Below are positions 58,318 through 64,000 of a stretch of DNA of 64,000 nt, in pieces. The stretch is from Caryophanon tenue (GTDB taxonomy: Bacteria > Bacillota > Bacilli > Bacillales_A > Planococcaceae). Location: contig NZ_MASJ01000023.1 of NCBI RefSeq assembly GCF_001700315.1, forward strand, positions 1-64,000. The letters run 5' to 3'. The notes beneath the pieces were generated by a model. The model was not told where the DNA came from, searched no databases, and saw only the letters and a program-made list of their open reading frames with translations. A program made the translations under genes and the position numbers. Numbering within the stretch: position 1 is the stretch's first letter; each line of letters opens with the position of its first letter.

Positions 58318-58512
58318 ATGAAAGATTTTTGCTGTGAGTATATGGATTATCATGCAAACTTCAAGTGTGATATTCATGAAAATCCTTATGATTGTCCTGA
58401 TAAAATCATCATATTTGATGAAAAATCTAATGAATACGGAATAATAATTCATGATGGTGGTTCTTCACAAATAGAAATTAATTTTTGTCCATGGTGTGGA
58501 GCAAAATTCTAA
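58318..58512 (+). CDS. DUF6980 family protein
   Basis: 64-residue protein with two cysteine groups: FCCEYMDYH ... CDIHENPYDCPDK and the terminal FCPWCGAKF, a zinc-ribbon-like layout. Matches DUF6980 by eye. AGGGGAAA before ATG. Function unknown. Confidence 0.65.
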   Translation: MKDFCCEYMDYHANFKCDIHENPYDCPDKIIIFDEKSNEYGIIIHDGGSSQIEINFCPWCGAKF

Positions 58513-58582
58513 TATGTCAAAAGCTTTAGTGAAACAAGCCCAAAAAGGTGAATAACATAATTAAAGAAAGGTAGATGCTATT

Positions 58583-58780
58583 TTGATTAAAAAATATAGA
58601 AAATATCTTGCCTATCCTTGTATTTTTTTCATACTTATTACTATTGGTGAATTATATTATGAGCATAAAATTCAGTGGGAGAAAAATCTCTTTATCTTTA
58701 TTGGTTCAATCATTGTAATTTACTTATTTGCATTTTTGTATGAATGGGCTAAAAAACCTTATTCTTACAAAAAAGAATAG
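58583..58780 (+). CDS. Small membrane protein
   Basis: 65-residue peptide with two transmembrane helices, TTG start with AAAGG upstream at wide spacing. It is followed 39 bp later by module copy 10. Family unknown. Confidence 0.45.
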   Translation: MIKKYRKYLAYPCIFFILITIGELYYEHKIQWEKNLFIFIGSIIVIYLFAFLYEWAKKPYSYKKE

Positions 58781-58818
58781 TGACTTATTTGTATTAAAGC
58801 TTTTGGATTATACAAATC

Positions 58819-58903
58819 TATACAAAAAACGTTCCCAAACAGCGCTTTAGGAATGGTTATAAGCAAAGAAGACCGACTTTACAAGGTCAGTCTTCTTTGT
58901 TAC
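58819..58903 (+). repeat. Two-hairpin module, copy 10 (type example)
   Basis: TATACAAAAAACGTTCCCAA then ACAGCGCTTTAGGAA (first hairpin 58831-58853), then a terminator stem AAAGAAGAC.GACTT / AAGGTC.GTCTTCTTT (58865-58899). Order and lead-in are shared with copies 4, 6 and 12. Also terminates the convergent rhomboid gene. Confidence 0.65.
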
Positions 58904-58922
58904 TTGTGTTAGAAGAATTCAA

Positions 58923-59552
58923 TTATCCATAGAATATTACTTGCTCTTCGCTTCTAAATACTAAAGCAGCAAAAATGATTCCACCAATAAAACCTCCAAG
59001 ATGACCTGCAAAGCTAACACCTGGAATTAATAAAGTCATTGTAAATCCAATAGCTATAAATAGAAAAATGAATTTCCTATCACTTTGATCAAATTTATTT
59101 TTATATTTTAAAAATAGAAAAATATATATGCCTAGTAACCCATAACCAAAGCCTGAAGAGCCAGCTATATAATCGACATTTGAAAAAAAGTGAATGATAA
59201 CTCCTGCAAATATACTTGTAAATAAAAAAATCATGATGAATTTAATTTTCCCTAAAGTTCGTTCAAGTGGATGAGAGAGTAAAATTAAGAATACAATGTT
59301 AAGTATAAAATGTGGGTAACTCATATGATTAAAAGAATATGTAAGAAGTCTCCAAAATTGACCACTAGTAATTAACTCTTTATCGTACGCGCCTAAAAAA
59401 ATTAGATTTGGTTTTGTATAGCCACCTAATATTGTGATAGCAATTGTTATAAGCATACATATTGCAATAATTGATACGGTGACAGGATATTTCTTGGTAA
59501 ATGTTTTGAAATCCTCTTTAATTGTAAACAGCGTTTCTTCCCCCTTTTTCAT
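58923..59552 (-). CDS. Rhomboid family intramembrane serine protease
   Basis: 209-residue, six-helix rhomboid. Catalytic Ser in AGSSGFGYGLLG (helix 4) and His in SFAGHLGGFIGG (helix 6); NHMSYPHFILN and HPLERTLG are the usual loop motifs. It cuts membrane proteins within the bilayer. The ATG at 59552 has no ribosome binding site; AAGGGGGA inside the first codons suggests the true start may be an ACG or CTG seven to eight codons later. Low GC and isolated. Confidence 0.83.
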   Translation of the reverse strand: MKKGEETLFTIKEDFKTFTKKYPVTVSIIAICMLITIAITILGGYTKPNLIFLGAYDKELITSGQFWRLLTYSFNHMSYPHFILNIVFLILLSHPLERTLGKIKFIMIFLFTSIFAGVIIHFFSNVDYIAGSSGFGYGLLGIYIFLFLKYKNKFDQSDRKFIFLFIAIGFTMTLLIPGVSFAGHLGGFIGGIIFAALVFRSEEQVIFYG

Positions 59553-59648
59553 TCTAAATATTAAATTATTTTACCTTAAATATACAATTAATCTTTTGTT
59601 TTAATTATATTCATTGAACTTCTGGGAAGATCTGTATTAATTTACATT

Positions 59649-59685
59649 CAAAATAACGTTCCCAAATGCTACTTCAAGTGAACTG
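59649..59685 (+). repeat. Two-hairpin module, half copy 11
   Basis: AAAATAACGTTCCCAAATG is the lead-in and first arm. The second arm and terminator are missing. Confidence 0.35.
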
Positions 59686-59755
59686 GAGGTATTTTGCTTA
59701 TACTTTCACTTACCATACTTAATTGATATATTATTAAAGAATATCAATCTATGAA

Positions 59756-60316
59756 ATGAGTTATGAAATGAAAAAAATAATATTATTAGTTGGGTTTATT
59801 ATTTTTGTTATTATTCTAGCTAAACTTGACCCGAATTTGTCCTTTACTACAACTGGTGGAATAAGTTTTGAAAATAGTACGCCTCCTGTTGTTTCTAGTA
59901 ATACTGAGAAGGAGGTATTAAATTGGTTCGAAAGCTTAGATAAAAAGCCTTTAATAACAGAAAATCCGGACTATACAATGATTACTAGTACAGAGGTTCA
60001 GTTGCAGACTTATACTGCCGATGTAGAATTTTATTATGGTCAAAAATTAAGTGAGGCACTTTTGCTCGAAAATAACTTTCCAAATGAAATTATGCCCATT
60101 TTCTATACTCAAAATGAAGATAGGCTAGTTGCCGTAAAAGTCACTTATTTAGACTTAACAGATTACGGCATTACAAGTTTAGAAAAGCTAATATCAAACG
60201 GTCCTATATCAGATATAAAAAATCTCCCTGAATATGCTTCTCTAAAGGTTTTTGAGTACAATGAATATCTTATCTTTTTGAAAAACAATATTTTATATTA
60301 TGTGCTGAAAACTTAA
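59756..60316 (+). CDS. Hypothetical membrane-anchored protein
   Basis: 186 residues with one N-terminal transmembrane anchor (IILLVGFIIFVIILA) and an exported domain of about 150 residues with no recognised motif. A second ATG at 59768 is equally possible; both have poor ribosome binding sites. Single gene followed by module copy 12. Confidence 0.55.
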   Translation: MSYEMKKIILLVGFIIFVIILAKLDPNLSFTTTGGISFENSTPPVVSSNTEKEVLNWFESLDKKPLITENPDYTMITSTEVQLQTYTADVEFYYGQKLSEALLLENNFPNEIMPIFYTQNEDRLVAVKVTYLDLTDYGITSLEKLISNGPISDIKNLPEYASLKVFEYNEYLIFLKNNILYYVLKT

Positions 60317-60330
60317 AGTATTTAATACAT

Positions 60331-60420
60331 CTTTATACAAAATAACGTTCTCAAATGAAAGTTTGAGAATCTACTAAAAACCCACAAAAGGCTCTATAAC
60401 AGCGTTTCGTGGGTTTCTTT
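60331..60420 (+). repeat. Two-hairpin module, copy 12
   Basis: TTTATACAAAATAACG, then a perfect TTCTCAAA/TTTGAGAA hairpin (60348-60369), then a terminator AAACCCAC/GTGGGTTT (60378-60416). Sits 15 bp after the preceding stop. Confidence 0.65.
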
Positions 60421-60519
60421 GTGTCCCTAAGTTATACAGCTTTTTATGCAGACCCGCACAACCATTGTTATTACAAGACTTTCCTTCTATTGTAGCTATC
60501 CGCATTTGCATAACACCGT

Positions 60520-60538
60520 GCATATTTCTGACGGGACC
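60520..60538 (-). repeat. Partial Tn3-family end
   Basis: GCATATTTCTGACGGGACC matches the outer 19 bases of the Tn1546-like end except one base. The inner half is not recognisable. It lies at the right side of the accessory block that starts with the end at 56837. Confidence 0.45.
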
Positions 60539-60606
60539 TGTAGCATACATAAACTAAAATAGGCTAGTAGGGATTCGAATATGCGGAATACGTACTAGCC
60601 TATTTA

Positions 60607-60762
60607 TTATTTATTCGTTGTTCTGCGACTTGGATCAAATTGATGACCTTTTGTGTTTTGTGTATCTTTTAAATGCTGTCCTTCATGCTTGGCAGCGTGT
60701 TCTGCGGGGATGCTTTTGTTTTCTTGCACAGTTTCCTGTGACGGCTGTTCTTTTTTCGTCAT
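60607..60762 (-). CDS. Small hydrophilic protein
   Basis: 51-residue Gln/Lys/His-rich peptide (KHEGQHLKDTQNTKGHQFDP) with no cysteine or membrane segment. ATG with GGGGAG about 11 bases upstream. Composition is similar to small spore or stress proteins of Bacilli, without a definite family. Confidence 0.5.
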   Translation of the reverse strand: MTKKEQPSQETVQENKSIPAEHAAKHEGQHLKDTQNTKGHQFDPSRRTTNK

Positions 60763-60907
60763 GTGTACGTATGCTCCCCTCAAGAAATTAGTTCTTGCTT
60801 ATCATAGCCATTCCCCTTTTCTGAAAGAAGAAACACGAGCGAGACAAAATCCTACTTCTTTCCGTCAACATAACCTGTATGTTGGAAACTTTCTAATTTA
60901 CATGACG

Positions 60908-60954
60908 CAATAAAAAAAGAACCAATGGATTAGTCGCATTGGTTCTTTTTTATA
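60908..60954. terminator. Terminator of the reductase gene
   Basis: AAAAAAGAACCAATG pairs with CATTGGTTCTTTTTT; it lies directly after the minus-strand stop. Confidence 0.8.
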
Positions 60955-61683
60955 TTATGCTTCTGTTAAAACAGTTGGTGCAGTACCAAGAAGCTCTTCA
61001 ATTTGCTGTGGACGTTTATCTAACATAATATGCGCTGTTGGGACACCCGCTTCACGTAACAACTCAATATTTTGCGTTAAAAATTCATTGCTACCAACGA
61101 CATAAAATAACGCATCTGTATTTTTCGCAAGCTCGCGTGCTTCTGTGTAGTACGCGTCACGGCTATCAACAAATTGTGCTGTGAAGTTTTTCTCAACATT
61201 CGTTGTGAAAACATCTGTAAATAAATAATCTTTTGATGAATCTACGTTTAATGAATGTACGCTCGGTACATCTTGTGTATTCGCTAAATACGTTAATACA
61301 ACAGAACGGAATGTTGCTAAGCCGACACCTGATGATAATAAGTAAATCGGTTGTTGCTGGCGTTTTAATGGCACGTTTGAATGTGTTTTAAAGAGCGCAA
61401 CTTTATCGCCAATTTGTAAGCTTTTTAGAACTGATTTAAATTCTGAACATTGTTCTTTAATACGTGTCGTAATGCCAATCGTGCCTTCAGTTGGTGTTGT
61501 AGAGATAGACATGTGGCGTACTAATGCACGGTTCGGTTTCTCACCTGCATTAAAGCCTTCTAGCGCGAAATGTGTATGTGCGCCTTCCTCCCACGTAAAA
61601 CCTTCTGGGCATTCTAATAAATACGTTTTCACTTCAGATGTTTCATTAACGATTTCTTTAATAGCTGTCCAATCAATTTGCAT
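60955..61683 (-). CDS. FAD-binding oxidoreductase under Fur control
   Basis: 242-residue ferredoxin-reductase-like flavoprotein. FAD motif RHMSISTTP (Arg-x-x-Ser type), NAD(P) motif LLSSGVGLATFRSV, and the C-terminal FYVVGSNEFL. The C-terminal aromatic residue and iron-sulfur domain are absent. Start at ATG 61683, eight bases after GGAGG. A perfect 7-1-7 Fur-type box lies 35 bp upstream, so expression should rise when iron is low. It may reduce ferric siderophores or another electron carrier. Confidence 0.82.
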   Translation of the reverse strand: MQIDWTAIKEIVNETSEVKTYLLECPEGFTWEEGAHTHFALEGFNAGEKPNRALVRHMSISTTPTEGTIGITTRIKEQCSEFKSVLKSLQIGDKVALFKTHSNVPLKRQQQPIYLLSSGVGLATFRSVVLTYLANTQDVPSVHSLNVDSSKDYLFTDVFTTNVEKNFTAQFVDSRDAYYTEARELAKNTDALFYVVGSNEFLTQNIELLREAGVPTAHIMLDKRPQQIEELLGTAPTVLTEA

Positions 61684-61717
61684 GTTATATGCCTCCAAGA
61701 CGTTCGGTATTCTCAAA

Positions 61718-61732
61718 TGATAATCATTATCA
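61718..61732. promoter_or_regulatory. Fur box
   Basis: TGATAAT-C-ATTATCA, an exact 7-1-7 inverted repeat as bound by Bacillus Fur. Confidence 0.85.
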
Positions 61733-61899
61733 AATAGAGTATACGTCGATTATAGCACAAACATTCAGAAAATCAATGGCATGCTTTTTTTTACGTGAAT
61801 TACGAGGCTTTTCAACATAAAATTGTGCAGCACCTTGCTGCACAATTTTTAGAGGAGACGCTACTCACGTAGTTCGCACGTATCTTGAAAGTTAGCTGT

Positions 61900-63186
61900 T
61901 TAACAACAACCGCCAACCCCACTATGGCAAACGCCCGTTTCTGGTAAAGATAGCTCAACTTGTGTTGCCGCTTCGATATCACCAGCTAAATAAGCCGTAA
62001 CAGAGCGCACTTGCTCATAGCCTGTTGCCATTAAAAATGTTGGCGCACGTCCGTAAGATTTTGCACCGACAATATAAAAGTTCGGCTCAACTTGTCGAAG
62101 CTCTCGTTCCCCGTGCGCCGCAACGGTACCACAGCTATGCTCATTCGGGTCAATAAGTGGTGCAAGTGCTGGTACTGCTTCAGTAATCGCGTCTGCTTCA
62201 TAGCGAAGCTCTCGATGAAAATCAAAATTTGGTCGGCTACCTGTATTCACAATAGCATAATCCACTGCTAATGTTTCTGTTTGTGATTTCAACGTTAAAC
62301 GTTGTGACGTTGCACGTACTTGCTCGATTGTAAATGCTGTTTTTACGTGAATTGTGCCATTTTCAACAAAGTACGCAATGCGTAAACCAAGCTCCCCACG
62401 CGCGGCTAGTTCATCATTTGATCCACCACCATACGCATCTTCTATTCGTGCTTTTCGTACAATCCATGTAATTGTCGTTTGCGGATAGTGCTCTTTTAAT
62501 GCGACAAGCTGTAAAAGGGACTGAATCGCCGAGTGCCCGCTACCGATAACCGCCACATGTTTAGAAGCGTACAGTTGTAGCTGTTCGTCTGTTGGAATCG
62601 TATATGTCATAAACGGCGCTGCTTGTTGTTCCCCGCGTAACCATAAACCATTACTTGCCGCAGGGCTTGGGTGTCCCCACGTGCCAGTTGCATCAATAAT
62701 CGCTCGTGCCTTCATGGTCTTAATGCCGACCTTCGTTTCGACAACTAACTGAAAAGCTTGCTGTGCACGGTTTTGACTTTTCATACGGTCTGTTTGTTCT
62801 TTACTAATACCGATAACTTCATGGTGCGTAAAAATTTGTTTTTCAAAAAGTGCCGCAAGCGGTTGTAAATACGCATCAATCAACTGTGCGCCAGTCGGGA
62901 TATTGGTTTGTATCGGCGTCTGCCATCCCGTTGCCGTTAATAGCTGATTTGCGACATGGTCGATATTATATTGCCATGGTGAAAAAAGTGTCACATGCTG
63001 CCACGACCGAATATTGTCAGCAACATCTCCCTTTTCAACAATAAAAAACGGTATATTGCGCTGCTGTAAATGTGCCGCAGCTGCCAAGCCAATTGGACCT
63101 GCGCCAATAATAGCTACGGGGTATCCATCACAACACGATGTATTCGGTACGCAACATGTGGATTGTGTCGTAATATGAAATGTCAT
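61900..63186 (-). CDS. Flavoprotein monooxygenase of the ars operon (ArsO-like)
   Basis: 428-residue two-dinucleotide flavoprotein. FAD site AIIGAGPIGLAAAAHL (residues 25-40), second GxGxxA site VAVIGSGHSAIQSLL and the FMO-like ATGTWGHP. Unusual cysteine pairs frame the protein: TCCVPNTSCCDG at the start and GVCHSGVGGCC at the end, good ligands for arsenite or another soft metal. It lies 17 bp downstream of arsC in the same operon. Flavoproteins of this kind occur in many ars operons; the exact substrate is not settled by sequence. Confidence 0.78.
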   Translation of the reverse strand: MTFHITTQSTCCVPNTSCCDGYPVAIIGAGPIGLAAAAHLQQRNIPFFIVEKGDVADNIRSWQHVTLFSPWQYNIDHVANQLLTATGWQTPIQTNIPTGAQLIDAYLQPLAALFEKQIFTHHEVIGISKEQTDRMKSQNRAQQAFQLVVETKVGIKTMKARAIIDATGTWGHPSPAASNGLWLRGEQQAAPFMTYTIPTDEQLQLYASKHVAVIGSGHSAIQSLLQLVALKEHYPQTTITWIVRKARIEDAYGGGSNDELAARGELGLRIAYFVENGTIHVKTAFTIEQVRATSQRLTLKSQTETLAVDYAIVNTGSRPNFDFHRELRYEADAITEAVPALAPLIDPNEHSCGTVAAHGERELRQVEPNFYIVGAKSYGRAPTFLMATGYEQVRSVTAYLAGDIEAATQVELSLPETGVCHSGVGGCC

Positions 63187-63203
63187 ATAGCGTTCCTCCT
63201 CTT

Positions 63204-63623
63204 TTATAATTCCTCATCGACAAAGCGCTGAATTCGTGCGCCAATTGCATCGCGTACTTCTTGAAACACCTGCCATTTTTCCTCCTCTGTGCCTGTTGCT
63301 TTTGCAGGGTCAAAGAAGCCCCAATGCTCACGGCGGACATGTGATGGTGTTACGGGGCATTTATCCGCCGCATCACCGCATAATGTCACAACGAGTGTTG
63401 CCTCTTGTAGAAGCTTTGTGTCAATAATGTCCGATGTATGATGTGAAATATCAATACCGACTTCTGCCATTGCACGAATTGCATGTGGATTAACACCGTG
63501 TGCTTCAATCCCTGCTGAGTATACGTGCCAATTAGTCGGTAAAAGCTGACGTGCCCAGCCATCCGCCATTTGTGAACGGCACGAGTTGCCTGTACATAAA
63601 AAATAAAGTGTTTTGGTTGTCAT
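63204..63623 (-). CDS. arsC: Arsenate reductase, thioredoxin-coupled
   Basis: 139-residue ArsC of the low-molecular-weight phosphatase fold. P-loop [11 protein letters not shown] (C10, C15, R16), second Cys pair in [10 protein letters not shown], and the DPA motif FFDPAKATG. It reduces arsenate to arsenite, with electrons from thioredoxin. The start overlaps good AGAGAGGCTC sequence. Sits between the arsB end and the flavoprotein. Confidence 0.93.
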   Translation of the reverse strand: MTTKTLYFLCTGNSCRSQMADGWARQLLPTNWHVYSAGIEAHGVNPHAIRAMAEVGIDISHHTSDIIDTKLLQEATLVVTLCGDAADKCPVTPSHVRREHWGFFDPAKATGTEEEKWQVFQEVRDAIGARIQRFVDEEL

Positions 63624-63641
63624 AAAAAGAGCCTCTCTTCG

Positions 63642-64000
63642 TTAAAAAATAAGTAATGTCATATATAGGCCGATTAATGTGAAAAGTAGAATCGGTAGCG
63701 TTAATAGAATGCCGGTTTTAAAATACGTGCCCCAAGAAATATGTACACCTTTTTGCGACAGCACATATAACCATACAAGTGTTGCAAGTGAACCGATTGG
63801 CGTAATTTTCGGTCCTAAATCAGAGCCGATAATATTCGCATAAATAAGTGCTTCACGTACAACGCCCGTTGTATTCGTCTCTGCAATTGCTAAAGCATTT
63901 ACCATGACGGTCGGCATATTATTCATAACCGATGATAAGAATGCCGCAATAAAGCCCATACCGATCGTTGCGATAAATAAACCTTGCGTGGCTGTCCATT
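63642..64000 (-). CDS. arsB: Arsenite efflux membrane protein ArsB, C-terminal part
   Basis: Partial: the gene enters from beyond the window. The visible 119 residues include [40 protein letters not shown] and a final pair of helices, all typical of the ArsB/ion-transporter C-terminus. It pumps arsenite out of the cell. First visible gene of the arsB-arsC-flavoprotein operon. Confidence 0.9.
   Translation of the reverse strand, partial: WTATQGLFIATIGMGFIAAFLSSVMNNMPTVMVNALAIAETNTTGVVREALIYANIIGSDLGPKITPIGSLATLVWLYVLSQKGVHISWGTYFKTGILLTLPILLFTLIGLYMTLLIF

Noticed and set aside
58819-58903. Two-hairpin modules as integron attC sites
   Set aside because: They lack GTTRRRY/RYYYAAC core sites, and no integrase gene is in the window. 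Kept as an unexplained repeat.
1-64000. CRISPR array, tRNA, rRNA or prophage structural genes
   Set aside because: No regularly spaced repeats, no tRNA cloverleaf/GTTCRANNC plus CCA pattern, and no phage structural proteins were recognised by eye.

Overview
Low-GC Gram-positive window, most likely a Planococcaceae/Bacillaceae relative such as Lysinibacillus or Solibacillus. The grounds are strong GGAGG-type ribosome binding sites with many TTG and GTG starts, a T-box leader, GlnR/TnrA-type and 7-1-7 Fur-type operators, a bacillithiol-system YtxJ protein, and SLH and SLAP surface-protein domains. No rRNA, tRNA, CRISPR array or phage structural gene was seen. The window looks chromosomal, with housekeeping-like islands between strongly accessory, repeat-rich stretches. 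Layout: 0-12 kb is accessory and scarred by a Tn3-family transposon lineage. Tn1546-like 38-bp inverted ends lie at 1333, 4928, 5141, 6765, 10936 and 11778. One pair bounds a resolvase-only element (10936-11815) and another bounds a 251-bp miniature element (4928-5178) that keeps the resolution site but no gene. Between them lie a PadR/HAAS pair, an SLH protein, an ATP-grasp enzyme behind a T-box, and a two-gene membrane module (a degenerate dynamin-like protein and a protein with Asp-rich repeats). 12-19 kb holds a secreted glucosaminidase, a stand-alone riboflavin kinase behind an attenuator-like leader, an SDR/TetR pair, an acetyltransferase and a serine hydrolase. 19-31 kb is a run of small, poorly known proteins (TPR, DUF4304, DUF2262, HIT, tubby-like, DUF2087, DUF6176) mixed with acetyltransferases, a methyltransferase and a nucleotidyltransferase; several genes here are broken. 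31-36 kb has two divergent SDR/TetR pairs, ytxJ and a purine nucleoside phosphorylase. 36-45 kb is a nitrogen-scavenging locus. A TnrA/GlnR-like regulator is divergent from an ABC transporter, an N-carbamoylsarcosine-amidase-like hydrolase, an IclR regulator, an MFS transporter and a dihydropyrimidinase/hydantoinase-type enzyme, followed by a separate glycerate kinase gene. Two perfect TGTNA-N7-TNACA boxes lie in the divergent gap. The genes suggest import and hydrolysis of a ureido or cyclic-amide nitrogen source under nitrogen control. 45-51 kb has an alcohol dehydrogenase, a hydrolase and a patch of decayed genes (nitronate monooxygenase remnant, frameshifted Nudix, nonsense-interrupted cytidine deaminase). 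51-56 kb has a ribbon-helix-helix/coiled-coil protein with a SLAP partner, an ssuD-like monooxygenase with an iron alcohol dehydrogenase, a TauE-type exporter and an amidohydrolase. 56-61 kb is again accessory, with single genes followed by a recurring two-hairpin module. 61-64 kb has a Fur-box-controlled flavoprotein reductase and part of an arsenic-resistance operon (flavoprotein, arsC, arsB end). The three most notable signals are: (1) a shared leader motif, about 12 nt after predicted transcription starts and directly before a terminator, in front of both the riboflavin kinase and the ssuD-like FMN-dependent gene, which may be a new attenuator or riboswitch class; (2) Tn3-derived miniature and resolvase-only elements; (3) a repeated two-hairpin module at the 3' side of accessory genes, with a conserved core that plain terminators do not explain.
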